64,000 nt of DNA from assembly GCF_034047335.1 (NCBI RefSeq), contig NZ_CP139137.1, positions 2,542,001 to 2,606,000 on the forward strand, read 5' to 3'. Below are positions 52,818 through 61,214 of this stretch, piece by piece. The translations under genes were made by a program, and so were the position numbers. The stretch is from Chryseobacterium sp. JJR-5R (GTDB lineage Bacteria > Bacteroidota > Bacteroidia > Flavobacteriales > Weeksellaceae). Position 1 is the first letter of the stretch, and each line of letters opens with the position of its first letter. Under the pieces are notes generated by a model, which saw only the letters and a program-made list of their open reading frames with translations, was not told where the DNA came from and did not search any database.

Positions 52818-54137
52818 ATGAAAACATTAGATAAAATACCGACGGGGAAAATTGAAAGAACGGGCAGCCTCCTGAAAGCAGGTGCCAAAGTGGGCGTCAA
52901 TTACCTGAAATATTACGGCAATAAGATAACCAAGGATGAAGGCGAAGCAAGGAAGATCCTGAATGAGGACAATGCTTCGGACATATATGATTCACTGAAA
53001 GAACTGAAAGGCTCTGCCCTGAAAGTTGCGCAGATGCTGAGCATGGAGAAGAATATGCTTCCGGTGGAATATGTGGAAAAATTTTCACTGTCACAGTTTT
53101 CAGTACCGCCGCTTTCTGGAGCATTGGTGAGGAAGACGTTCAGGAAATACTTCGGAAGAAACCCTGAGGAGATATTTGATGAATTTTCTTCGGAATCAGT
53201 AAACGCAGCAAGCATAGGCCAGGTCCATAAAGCCCGGAAAAATGACAGGCCCCTTGCCGTGAAAATACAGTATCCAGGCGTGCGTGAGAGCATCAGCAGC
53301 GACCTTAAAATGGTAAAGCCGATCGCCATGAAGATGTTCAACATTAAAAAAGACGGCTCGGAATCTTATTTCCAGGAAGTTGAAGACAAACTCTATGAGG
53401 AAACGGATTATAACTTAGAACTTCAGCGGAGCCAGCATTTTGCAGCGGAATGCAGGCACCTTCCGAATCTTCTTTTCCCTACTTATTATCCGGAATATTC
53501 CTGTGAAAAGATCATTACGATGGACTGGATGCCCGGGCTCCATTTTTCAGAGTTCACCAAAAAAAACAATACGCAGGAAGAGCTGAACCTGATAGGCCAG
53601 ACCCTCTGGGACTTCTACATGTACCAGATGCACATCCTGAAAAAAGTGCATGCAGACCCGCATCCGGGCAATTTTCTGGTTTCTGACGATCAGAAGCTGC
53701 TGGTAATCGATTTCGGGTGCATCAAGGAAATCCCGGAAGATTTTTATACGCCTTATTTTGAAATGGCCAGAGCGGAAAACCTGAAGGATCCTGAAATATT
53801 CAGGGAGAAATTATACACACTGGAAATATTGCGAGACGATGATACGCCTGAGGAAACAGCATTTTTCTCCAAGCTCTTTTATGAATTGCTGGAACTGTTT
53901 ACCCGTCCATTCAACAGGGAAGATTTTGATTTTTCCGATGATTCGTTTTTTAATGAAATCGCAGACCTCGGACAGCGGTATTCAAAGCTCAGCGATATGA
54001 AAGGGATGAATGCCAACAGGGGTTCCAGGCATTTTATTTATCTTAACAGGACATTCTTCGGGCTGTACCATATGATGCATGACCTGAAATCAAACCGTGT
54101 GGTCATCAACAATTACAAAAATTTTGTAAAACCGTAA
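52818..54137 (+). CDS. ABC1/UbiB/AarF-family atypical kinase
   Basis: This 439-aa protein shows ABC1 family motifs: KxGQ-like LKGSALKVAQMLSMEKN (about 63-79), the alanine-rich-loop equivalent NAASIGQVHKA, VKIQYPGV with the ATP-site Lys, catalytic HADPHPGNFLV and LLVIDFG. Members support ubiquinone or lipid metabolism as atypical kinases/ATPases. I see no strong C-terminal membrane anchor. It lies between the TetR and DUF2256/cryptochrome genes, a position that suggests a role linked to light or redox stress; this is inferred. Confidence 0.9.
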   Translation: MKTLDKIPTGKIERTGSLLKAGAKVGVNYLKYYGNKITKDEGEARKILNEDNASDIYDSLKELKGSALKVAQMLSMEKNMLPVEYVEKFSLSQFSVPPLSGALVRKTFRKYFGRNPEEIFDEFSSESVNAASIGQVHKARKNDRPLAVKIQYPGVRESISSDLKMVKPIAMKMFNIKKDGSESYFQEVEDKLYEETDYNLELQRSQHFAAECRHLPNLLFPTYYPEYSCEKIITMDWMPGLHFSEFTKKNNTQEELNLIGQTLWDFYMYQMHILKKVHADPHPGNFLVSDDQKLLVIDFGCIKEIPEDFYTPYFEMARAENLKDPEIFREKLYTLEILRDDDTPEETAFFSKLFYELLELFTRPFNREDFDFSDDSFFNEIADLGQRYSKLSDMKGMNANRGSRHFIYLNRTFFGLYHMMHDLKSNRVVINNYKNFVKP

Positions 54138-54139
54138 AT

Positions 54140-54295
54140 ATGCCTGCCGGACTGCCTTCAAAGACCTGTGAAGTCTGCGGACTTCCTTTCAACTGGCGCA
54201 AAAAATGGAAAAAAAACTGGGACGAAATCAAATACTGCAGCGAACGATGCCGGAAAAACAAAAAATCAATATCCTCTGGTACACCAAAGACCTGA
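54140..54295 (+). CDS. DUF2256 zinc-ribbon mini-protein
   Basis: This 51-aa ORF starts 2 bp after the ABC1 kinase stop. It has the DUF2256 pattern: KTCEVCGLPFNWRKKWKKNW, then KYCSERCR. The four cysteines (10, 13, 33, 37) make a small zinc-binding fold, and Trp/Lys-rich spacing is typical. Its 3' end overlaps the photolyase start by 49 bp in another frame. DUF2256 genes are commonly found next to cryptochrome/photolyase genes. Its biochemical role is not known. Confidence 0.88.
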   Translation: MPAGLPSKTCEVCGLPFNWRKKWKKNWDEIKYCSERCRKNKKSISSGTPKT

Positions 54296-55551
54296 GAACG
54301 AGAGACCAGGAATCCCTGTACCGGATTATGCAGGAAGAGACGCCGTTTCTTGCCGTGTATATTTTTGATGAGGATTTTTACAATAAAAGACAGTGGGGAT
54401 TCAGGAAGTGCGGCCGTTACCGGGCTAAGTTCCTGCTGAAAAGTGTTCGGGGCCTAAGCTCTGTTCTACAAGAAAAGAATATTCCTTTTCTTGTAAAATA
54501 CGGAAAAACGGAATCTGTATTCAGGGCACTTTCTGAGAAATACACGGTGGAAAAAATCTTCTGCCAGCAGGAATGGACACAGGAGGAACGCGAAACGGAA
54601 CGCAGGATAAAAAGCGTTCTGCCTTCTGCAGCTTGGGAAAAATCATACTCCCAGTTTCTTATCAGTCCTGATTCTACGCAGGCGTATTTCTCAAAAGTCC
54701 CAGTACAGTTTACCGCGTTCAGGCAGAAGCTTGAAAAAAACTTTACGGTCCGTGAGGAATTTGATTCCGAGCATTCGGACTATGATAAATCCGGTCCTGA
54801 ACTTCATTTTACCAGTGATGATGTCAGCCTGAAGTCATTGGGGTTTGATGAATATGAACCCGACAGCCGTACCGCTTTCCCGTTTTCGGGAGGTGAAAGG
54901 CAGGCATCACAGCGATTATCCTATTATTTTTCTGAAACCCGAAATCTGGACACCTACAAAGAAACCCGAAACGGAATGAAGGGTACCGATTACAGCAGCC
55001 GGTTTTCTGCATGGCTTGCCGACGGAAGCCTTTCTGCGGTAACGGTTTACCATGAAATAAAAAGATATGAAGCCCGGCACCGGAGCAGCGAATCTTCTTA
55101 CTGGATGGTTTTTGAACTGCTCTGGCGCGATTTCTTCAGGCATACGTCGTTAGAATACGGAGACAATGTGTTCCGTCAGCACGGCATTAACGGGAAGGCA
55201 TATGATTATGATCCTGACCCGGAACTGATCCGGCAGTGGACCGAAGGAGAAACAGCATCCGAATTCATCAATGCGAATATGATGGAACTAAAGCATACCG
55301 GATGGATGAGCAACCGGGGAAGGCAGAATGTGGCTTCTTACTTCAGTAAAATCCTCAAACAGGACTGGAGAGCGGGTGCCGCTTATTTTGAAGAAATGCT
55401 GATTGATTACGATGTACACAGCAATTACGGCAACTGGATGTACCTCGCCGGAGTCGGAAATGATCCGCGGAACAGGGTCTTCAGTCCCGAAAAACAGGCA
55501 GCCCAGTATGACCCCGAACAGGAATTCATACAGTTATGGCTGAACAGATAA
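54247..55551 (+). CDS. DASH-type cryptochrome / deoxyribodipyrimidine photolyase
   Basis: This protein is 434 aa from the ATG at 54247 (MPEKQKINILWYTKDLRTRD). The frame opens further upstream at 54205, but that extra part overlaps DUF2256 and is not photolyase-like. The N-terminal alpha/beta antenna domain (about 1-130) precedes the FAD-binding helical domain. DASH-type sequence is visible: GTDYSSRFSAWLADGSLS, WMVFELLWRDFFRH, GWMSNRGRQNVASYFSK and NYGNWMYLAGVGNDPR. The enzyme repairs cyclobutane dimers with blue light and FAD. DASH identity is by motif reading. Confidence 0.93.
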   Translation: MPEKQKINILWYTKDLRTRDQESLYRIMQEETPFLAVYIFDEDFYNKRQWGFRKCGRYRAKFLLKSVRGLSSVLQEKNIPFLVKYGKTESVFRALSEKYTVEKIFCQQEWTQEERETERRIKSVLPSAAWEKSYSQFLISPDSTQAYFSKVPVQFTAFRQKLEKNFTVREEFDSEHSDYDKSGPELHFTSDDVSLKSLGFDEYEPDSRTAFPFSGGERQASQRLSYYFSETRNLDTYKETRNGMKGTDYSSRFSAWLADGSLSAVTVYHEIKRYEARHRSSESSYWMVFELLWRDFFRHTSLEYGDNVFRQHGINGKAYDYDPDPELIRQWTEGETASEFINANMMELKHTGWMSNRGRQNVASYFSKILKQDWRAGAAYFEEMLIDYDVHSNYGNWMYLAGVGNDPRNRVFSPEKQAAQYDPEQEFIQLWLNR

Positions 55552-55666
55552 CCATACGGAACAGTCGTTTTTTTTCGGCTTTGGGTTATAAAATACCTAA
55601 AAATTCAATAAGAAAAAGACAATAGGTACAATCAGACAATTTTATAAAACAAACACATTATATATT

Positions 55667-55948
55667 ATGGATAAACAATTCAGTCCCCAACAGACAGACC
55701 GGATTATTGAAATGGCATGGGAAGACCGGACACCGTTTGAGGCCATTGCCTTTCAGTTCGGGATCAGTGAAGCAGAAGTAATCCAGCTGATGCGCTCGGA
55801 GCTTAAACCGTCAAGCTTCAGGTTGTGGAGGAAGCGGGTCAATTCCGGAGTCAGCCAAAAGCACCTTATGAAAAGAAGCGAAGAAATGATCCGGTTCCGG
55901 TGCAGCAGGCAGCGTGTAATCAGCAATAATAAGATTTCAAAAAGATAG
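55667..55948 (+). CDS. TIGR03643 family protein
   Basis: This 93-aa cytoplasmic protein opens with TDRIIEMAWEDRTPFEAIAF and continues QFGISEAEVIQLMRSELKPSSFRLWRKRV, the TIGR03643 pattern. The first half looks like a helix-turn-helix (EAIAFQFGISEAEVIQL), so DNA binding is possible. TIGR03643 genes recur beside DUF2256 and photolyase genes in many bacteria. It is 115 bp after the cryptochrome gene on the same strand. Function is unknown. Confidence 0.88.
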   Translation: MDKQFSPQQTDRIIEMAWEDRTPFEAIAFQFGISEAEVIQLMRSELKPSSFRLWRKRVNSGVSQKHLMKRSEEMIRFRCSRQRVISNNKISKR

Positions 55949-56140
55949 AAATTACTGTTAAATGCCGGATCTGACCTCTCCTGTTTTCCGGATTGATGGA
56001 TATTCTGTTTAGGAACAATAAAACATAGGAAACCATTTAATAATTTTCGCAGATTTTTTATATCAAATCTAAAAATCAGGAGAAAATATTTAAGAGTCAT
56101 CCTTGAAATTTTAATCAATAATAAACTAAAAAATAAGCAT

Positions 56141-56839
56141 ATGAAAAATATTGTCATCATCGGATGCGGATCAGGGATCGGACTGGCTGCTGCGAAAATC
56201 CTTTCGGAAAACCATAAAATCACCGGTATTTCCAGGACGTTTAACCCGGAACTTCAGCATGAGAATATCGAATTTCATGAAATGGATATCCTTACCGGAA
56301 ATTTAGACGATATTACCTTTCCTGAAAGTGTTGACGGGCTTGTATATGCGCCAGGAAGCATCAACCTGAAACCGTTTAACCGCCTTACGGAAGATGATTT
56401 TAAGAATGATTTTGAAATCAATGTTTTGGGAGCTGTAAAATGCATCCGGAAACTGCTTCCGAATCTGAAAAAACCGGAAAGTTCGTCCATTGTACTGTAC
56501 AGTTCCGTAGCAGCGAAACTGGGAATGCCTTTTCATGCTTCGGTTGCTGCCAGCAAAAGTGCCGTTGAAGGACTGGTAAAAAGCCTTGCGGCAGAATTTT
56601 CGGCACAGAAAATACGGGTCAATGCCATCGCGCCTTCTTTAACAGATACGGCACTTGCTTCACAGCTGCTTTCCACCCCGGAAAAAAGAGAGGCTTCCGG
56701 CAAAAGGCATCCGCTGCAAAGAATCGGGAACCCTGCAGAAATGGCAGAGATGACAGCATTCTTACTTTCTGATAAGGCAACATGGATTACCGGGCAGGTT
56801 TTCGGGGTTGATGGCGGAATGGGAAGCGTTAAACTGTAA
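56141..56839 (+). CDS. SDR-family protein lacking the catalytic tyrosine
   Basis: This 232-aa Rossmann-fold protein has the nucleotide motif GCGSGIG at 8-14, VYAPG at 68-72 and a Ser-containing VLYSSVAAK. Where a classical SDR has YxxxK, this one reads V135-A-A-S-K139 (FHASVAASKSAVEGL), so the catalytic Tyr is replaced by Val while Lys is kept. The C-terminus ITGQVFGVDGGMG is standard. It may be a non-enzymatic NAD(P)-binding protein or use another base. It follows the TIGR03643 gene and belongs to the cryptochrome cluster by strand and spacing. Confidence 0.88.
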   Translation: MKNIVIIGCGSGIGLAAAKILSENHKITGISRTFNPELQHENIEFHEMDILTGNLDDITFPESVDGLVYAPGSINLKPFNRLTEDDFKNDFEINVLGAVKCIRKLLPNLKKPESSSIVLYSSVAAKLGMPFHASVAASKSAVEGLVKSLAAEFSAQKIRVNAIAPSLTDTALASQLLSTPEKREASGKRHPLQRIGNPAEMAEMTAFLLSDKATWITGQVFGVDGGMGSVKL

Positions 56840-56840
56840 T

Positions 56841-56871
56841 TTTGAATCCCGTATCCAAACATCTATCTTTA
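56841..56871 (+). promoter_or_regulatory. promoter of the MarR gene
   Basis: TTTG at 56841-56844 and TATCTTTA at 56864-56871 are separated by 19 bp, close to the Bacteroidota TTTG/TAnnTTTG consensus. The -7 element ends 16 bp before the ATG at 56888. Confidence 0.5.
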
Positions 56872-56887
56872 CACCAAAAATTATATC

Positions 56888-57532
56888 ATGCATACTGATT
56901 TTTTTATCGATCTGCTTCTGCAGGTAAAAGATTTTGAAAATTCCGGATCCTACGCGCCCCAGGCTAAAGTGGAAGACTTCCGGCTGTGGCTGAATGATAA
57001 AAAATACAGGGAAGAAAGCCCTACCAAGCTTTTTAAGAATGAACAGCATGAGGTTTCCTTCAGAGAAAATGAAATCTGTAAGCAGATCCTTTTGCTGAGC
57101 AGGTATTCTAAACAGCTGGTAAGAAAAGGGCTTGGGGAATTCCCTGAACTGGCTAATGAAGAATTCACCTACCTGTACCGGCTGAAAGACGAACCAAACC
57201 TCACCAAAATACAGCTGATTGAAAAAAACGGCCATGAAAAGCAGACCGGAACGCAGATCATCAAAAGACTCCTGGAAGCCGGGCTGATTGAAGAAAAAAA
57301 TGACGAAGAAGACCGCCGGAGCAAAAGGCTGAACCTTACCAAAAAAGGGGAAGACCGTTTTCACCAGTCGGTTGAAAAGGTAAATCTTACTTCTGTGATC
57401 CTGTCAGGTAAACTCTGCGATGAAGAAAAAAGCGATTTATTAAAGACTTTAATCAAGCTGAATGATTTTCATTCCCACCTGTATTCCGAGCACAGAAATT
57501 CAGACGTAAACCTGATCCGCCAGTTGATTTAA
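56888..57532 (+). CDS. MarR-family regulator, paralog of the gene at the left edge
   Basis: This 214-aa protein has an N-terminal extension of about 65 residues (including KVEDFRLWLND, like NIDGFKKWVCD in the left-edge protein). The winged-helix domain contains LTKIQLIEKNGHEKQTGTQI, RLLEAGLIEEKNDEEDRRSK and a LNLTKKGEDRF wing. The two proteins align along the whole length with similar spacing, which marks a subfamily with an extended N-terminus. It is downstream of the SDR gene, with its own promoter. Its targets may include the cryptochrome cluster. Confidence 0.87.
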   Translation: MHTDFFIDLLLQVKDFENSGSYAPQAKVEDFRLWLNDKKYREESPTKLFKNEQHEVSFRENEICKQILLLSRYSKQLVRKGLGEFPELANEEFTYLYRLKDEPNLTKIQLIEKNGHEKQTGTQIIKRLLEAGLIEEKNDEEDRRSKRLNLTKKGEDRFHQSVEKVNLTSVILSGKLCDEEKSDLLKTLIKLNDFHSHLYSEHRNSDVNLIRQLI

Positions 57533-57813
57533 TTTATAGGAGAAATCCTGTTTTCCTTATTCAAGGAATACCACAGCGATCTTAAAACTGATTAAGACGA
57601 TCGGCAAAAAACACATTTAATACGTTATCATACAGCCTATTATCATCAATCAATATGTATAAAACTGACGTTCCTTAAAACATTGATTCATAGATTAATT
57701 TAATACAATTCAAGGTATTCCAGCCTTAGTAATCATAAGAACAGTTTTGTAAAGAGATTCTATCGGCGGAAAAGATACAAAAAATCGCATTCTTCAAATT
57801 CCATTACTTTTCA
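57533..57813. other. gene-free stretch, left part of a 1.1-kb gap
   Basis: AT-rich sequence with no supported ORF, RNA or repeat. Confidence 0.35.
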
Positions 57814-58029
57814 TTACTGGTCAATAACATACCGGTTTTCATCCGCAAGCACAAACCATTTTCTACCGATGTAAATAATGGCTTCTTTCAACAATCACTT
57901 TTGTAAATAAACAGGCTCTGCTTTACGCTCAATATCAATCACATAAAACTTGCTTACCGGAATAAGTTTCGACGGATACAGCCTTACATACTTCCGGTTT
58001 ATGACGGGCCCTAATAAAGCAAACCATTT
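57814..58029 (-). pseudogene. decayed coding fragment
   Basis: On the minus strand, one frame runs 72 codons with a single in-frame TGA at 57895-57897 and no ATG. The conceptual product is protein-like (KWFALLGPVINRKYVRLYPS, then AIIYIGRKWFVLADENRYV). TGA codons bound it upstream at 58030. This looks like an old gene remnant. No family is recognised. Confidence 0.3.
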
Positions 58030-58032
58030 TCA

Positions 58033-58638
58033 GAAGCATATATATCAAAAATCTTTAACAGTTTTCATTAATGGACAGGGAAACCTGCATATCGGGATGG
58101 TAAAGTCATCTGTGCTGTAGGGACCATGGTTTAACACGGCATACTAAATAACAAATTTCTGATAATCAACATCTTAAAACTGCTGTTATTCGGTTTTTTT
58201 ATCGTATGTTTGCAAAAGCATTTACAAACAGGTTTCTGCCTTTGCCATTCTGTATAAGTTTAAAATTACAATTTTTCTTTCAGTCTCGCTTTTCAGCTGC
58301 CCGATTTAAACTTCATTTTATTACCATAGAATAATACAGGCGATTGGCTGGCTGAGTTCGGGAATATCCAAACAGGCAAAACAATCCTTTTATAAAGTTT
58401 ATTTTTACTTAAAGATGTAGATGAGCCGCAATAAAGGTCAGGGGTCATAGATTCATGTGCCACCAATTGTGTGAGATATGCATTGCAAAGCCTGCTGTGT
58501 TTTCAATGAGAACATTTGCTGCTGCTGAAGCAAATGAATAGGTTAAAAAAAGCAATTCTTTGAATAACCTGTTTACAAAAATACATCAATTCAGATCATA
58601 TAAATAAAGATCTGCCCATAAAAACAACAGAAATTCTG
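58033..58638. other. gene-free stretch, right part of the 1.1-kb gap
   Basis: No ORF is supported on either strand. The 3' part is the leader of the helicase-cold-shock pair. A short inverted repeat, AGATC-ATATAAATAAA-GATCT, lies at about 58593-58613. Confidence 0.3.
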
Positions 58639-59385
58639 ATGTCCATGATAAGCTTTAAACATTTAAATCTCATTAATCCTATTGTCCGTGCCGTTACGGA
58701 AGCCGGATATTCCAGGCCTACCGAAATTCAGTATACTGCAATTCCCCATATTTTAGCGGGAAAGGATATCCTAGGATGCGTACAGGCGGGAATGGGAAAA
58801 ACAGCCGCATTTGCAATGCCCGTTATGCAGCTTCTGAAAAAAAACACGCCAGACCATAATGAAATAAGAATCCTTATCCTGACCCCGACACGTGAACTGG
58901 CGGTGCAGGTTGAAGATGATTTTAAGATGTACAGCAAATACCTCCCTTTGTCCCAACTCTGTATTTTTGAAGGTGTTTCTGCAGGAGGCCAGCTGGCAGC
59001 CTTAAGAAAGAGAGTGGATATCCTCATTGCAACACCGGGAAGGCTTCTGGAACTGATAAACCAAAGGCATATTGATCTTTCTAAAATCGAAATACTGATA
59101 CTGGATGAAGCCGATATCATGTTTGATCTGGAGCTGATCAGTGAGGTAAAGAAAATCGTACAGATGACCCCAAAAAAGAGACAGACTTTGTTTTTCTCCG
59201 CTACGATGCCTGCAGAGATCCGTGCTTTTGCCGGGAGCCTGCTCCAGAATCCGGCAGAAGTTGCCGTTTTACCGAAAGCACAGAATATCCCGCCGCCGGT
59301 GTATCCTGATAAAAGAAATATACCGAATGTACCGATAGAATTGACCATGCCTGCCGCCGCACAGGATTTCCGGTATAAGAACTAA
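58639..59385 (+). CDS. DEAD-box protein containing only RecA domain 1
   Basis: This 248-aa protein holds all N-terminal helicase motifs: Q motif ending Q31, motif I GMGKT (51-55), Ia PTREL (83-87), Ib TPGR (132-135), II DEAD (156-159) and III SAT (187-189). After residue 215 it ends with a short unrelated proline-rich tail. Motifs IV-VI and the whole second RecA domain are absent, so it is about 60% of a normal RhlE-type helicase. It cannot be a complete unwinding enzyme. It may bind RNA or ATP as a partner protein. The csp gene follows 73 bp later, suggesting a cold-responsive pair. Confidence 0.9.
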   Translation: MSMISFKHLNLINPIVRAVTEAGYSRPTEIQYTAIPHILAGKDILGCVQAGMGKTAAFAMPVMQLLKKNTPDHNEIRILILTPTRELAVQVEDDFKMYSKYLPLSQLCIFEGVSAGGQLAALRKRVDILIATPGRLLELINQRHIDLSKIEILILDEADIMFDLELISEVKKIVQMTPKKRQTLFFSATMPAEIRAFAGSLLQNPAEVAVLPKAQNIPPPVYPDKRNIPNVPIELTMPAAAQDFRYKN

Positions 59386-59458
59386 GCCCGCAGATAGTTC
59401 GGTATCAATGATTATTACCATACACAATTAATAATAACAACAATTTAATATAATTACC

Positions 59459-59653
59459 ATGCAAGAAGGCACCGTAAAATTTTTTAACGAAACAAAAGGT
59501 TTCGGGTTTATTTCTCCGTCAGACGGAAGCAGTGATATATTTGTACATTCTTCAGGACTGGCTGTAAGGTCGATCCGTGAAAATGACAAAGTAGTTTTTG
59601 ATGTACAGAAAGGCGAAAAGGGCTTAAATGCCGTTAACGTTAAGCTTGCATAA
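59459..59653 (+). CDS. cold-shock protein (CspA family)
   Basis: This 64-aa single-domain OB-fold RNA/DNA chaperone has RNP1-like KGFGFI (residues 14-19) and RNP2-like DIFVHSS. The opening MQEGTVKFFNETKGFGFISP and the ending EKGLNAVNVKLA are typical of the family. It lies downstream of a DEAD-box protein gene. Its transcript probably ends at the strong hairpin at 59837, leaving a roughly 180-nt 3' untranslated region. Confidence 0.95.
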   Translation: MQEGTVKFFNETKGFGFISPSDGSSDIFVHSSGLAVRSIRENDKVVFDVQKGEKGLNAVNVKLA

Positions 59654-59836
59654 TTAAAATTTCCTGAAAGATTTCGGATAAGAAAGAGCCTGAAGATTTG
59701 TATATAACGGAATTGGTTGGTGAACAAAAAACACAAATACTGAGTCGACAAATCCCATTATCCTGCCTGGTCTGACCATCTGACCTGGCAGAACAAATTT
59801 TCCGAGCTTTTCCGAATTAATAAAAGAATAAGATCA

Positions 59837-59871
59837 ATACCCTCTCATGAATATGAGAGGGTATTTTTTTG
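59837..59871 (+). terminator. strong intrinsic terminator of the csp transcript
   Basis: ATACCCTCTCAT and its exact complement form a perfect 12-bp stem with a GAAT loop, followed by a run of T. Confidence 0.85.
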
Positions 59872-59918
59872 CTTTTCGTTTTCTGTTACCGTTACCCATA
59901 TTCAGATTTTTTAAAAAT

Positions 59919-60620
59919 TTAATCAGGTAAGGTTGTCTCCGGTTTATCATGATCCGGATCCGGCCTGCTCCTCAGGTACAGCAGCCGTGCGATCTGCAGA
60001 AACTGGATCCCGATAATAAGTCCTCCGAGAATATCGGTAAACCAGTGTGCTCCGAGATAAATCCTTGAAACGGCTCCGCAGACAATGAAGAAAGCCAATA
60101 GAGAAATCATTATGCCTCCGGCCTTTCTGCTTATGCTTTTTGAATAATATACGATTATACATAATATCCCGAAGAAAACCGTGTAGAAAAGGACATGGCC
60201 GCTGGGGAAGCTCTGGTATTTCGTTTCTTCAATAACCCTTACGACATCTGCACCGGGCCTCGGGCGGTCAATCAGCATTTTCAGGGTCCAGCTTATGGCC
60301 CCGGAGAGTACCGTGGAACCGACCAGGATGGCTTCTCTTTTTTTTCCTGAAATCAGAAAAAACAATGAGGCCATACAGATGGCAAAAAAAGCGACCTTTA
60401 CCCTGCCCAGCCAGCTGAATGCTTTCATAACATAATCCAGAACAGTATGCTGCTGATGCTGAAGGATATCCGTCACATAGTAATCCCAATAGGCAGAGCG
60501 GTTAGACAACACGAAAAAAGTCAGTACCAAAAATAAAAAGGAAAGCAGAAAAAACAACAAAGCATTTAAAAATACTGAATTGGCAAAGGACTCAAAGATC
60601 CCGTATCTTTTTTTATGCAT
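59919..60620 (-). CDS. PAP2-family membrane phosphatase
   Basis: This 233-aa protein has about six transmembrane segments. The three PAP2 phosphatase motifs are present: KMLIDRPRPG, SFPSGHVLF and SRIYLGAHWFTDILGG, with the nucleophilic and acid/base His conserved. Typical substrates are phosphatidic acid, undecaprenyl diphosphate or similar lipid phosphates. It is a single gene, convergent with the csp transcript. The exact substrate is not indicated. Confidence 0.93.
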   Translation of the reverse strand: MHKKRYGIFESFANSVFLNALLFFLLSFLFLVLTFFVLSNRSAYWDYYVTDILQHQQHTVLDYVMKAFSWLGRVKVAFFAICMASLFFLISGKKREAILVGSTVLSGAISWTLKMLIDRPRPGADVVRVIEETKYQSFPSGHVLFYTVFFGILCIIVYYSKSISRKAGGIMISLLAFFIVCGAVSRIYLGAHWFTDILGGLIIGIQFLQIARLLYLRSRPDPDHDKPETTLPD

Positions 60621-60763
60621 GAACGGAATAATAGATTGATGAACGATAATTTTAAAGCTGTATATTGGTGAAACTACTTGATCAGAAAAATCCCCTGAGA
60701 TTAATCAGGTGACTGCTTCAGTAAAATGATGGAAGGAAAATGTACAGCCCTGTATTTTTTTGC

Positions 60764-60788
60764 AAAAAAAAAGCTACCGAAGTAGCTT
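60764..60788 (-). terminator. UUCG-loop terminator of the 53-aa gene
   Basis: On the minus strand AAGCTAC-TTCG-GTAGCTT is followed by a run of T. It starts 25 bp past the stop of the gene at 60813, which supports that gene being transcribed. Confidence 0.85.
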
Positions 60789-60812
60789 ATTATTCTTAAA
60801 AGGAATCAAAAA

Positions 60813-60974
60813 CTAAAATAAATTATTCTGTTTAAGGCTTCCACTGGCTCCTTTAGGCAAAAAAACAACCTTCCTGCTAATCATTTTCGCTTTTTCAAGA
60901 ACTTTTATTGCTTTCTGACGTTCGATTTCCTTAGTCATTGTTGAGGAGCTGTCCCATTGAGTAGATTCTTTCAT
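60813..60974 (-). CDS. small basic protein of unknown function
   Basis: This 53-aa ORF begins MKESTQWDSSSTMTKEIERQ and continues with a Lys-rich amphipathic helix (about 14-33) and a FLPKGASGSLKQNNLF tail. No signal peptide or transmembrane segment is seen. A strong terminator immediately downstream and a clear ATG support it as a real, separately expressed gene, although it is short. I do not recognise the family. Confidence 0.55.
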   Translation of the reverse strand: MKESTQWDSSSTMTKEIERQKAIKVLEKAKMISRKVVFLPKGASGSLKQNNLF

Positions 60975-61214
60975 ATTGTATAATTTTGTGGTGTTATTGG
61001 CAATTAATCAGGCATTCATCACCTGCTTATTATTCTTTTAGCATAAAACAGACCATTTTTTAAAAAACCGGGAGTTAAAATAAAAAAAGTTCATCCTATG
61101 GTATCAGTTTTGTAAACTTTCAATGCATAGGGAACTTAATTCTATGTTACAAATATGGGTTCTCTATTCAAGCAGAAAAAAGAATACCGGCAAAACCAAT
61201 AATAAAAATACAAG

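Noticed and set aside
55753..56223. 156-aa minus-strand ORF
   Set aside because: It is antisense to the TIGR03643 gene and a gap. Its hydrophobic composition comes from reversed AT-rich sequence.
56762..57364. 200-aa minus-strand ORF
   Set aside because: It lies wholly antisense to the SDR end and the MarR gene, both strongly supported. It is Phe-rich and shadow-like.
58728..59348. 206-aa minus-strand ORF
   Set aside because: It is antisense to the DEAD-box gene, whose motifs are unambiguous.
58639..59385. Frameshift explaining the missing helicase domain 2
   Set aside because: I looked for RecA2 motifs (such as HGxxxQ or HRxGRxxR) downstream in the other frames and found none before the csp gene, so this is a true short protein.
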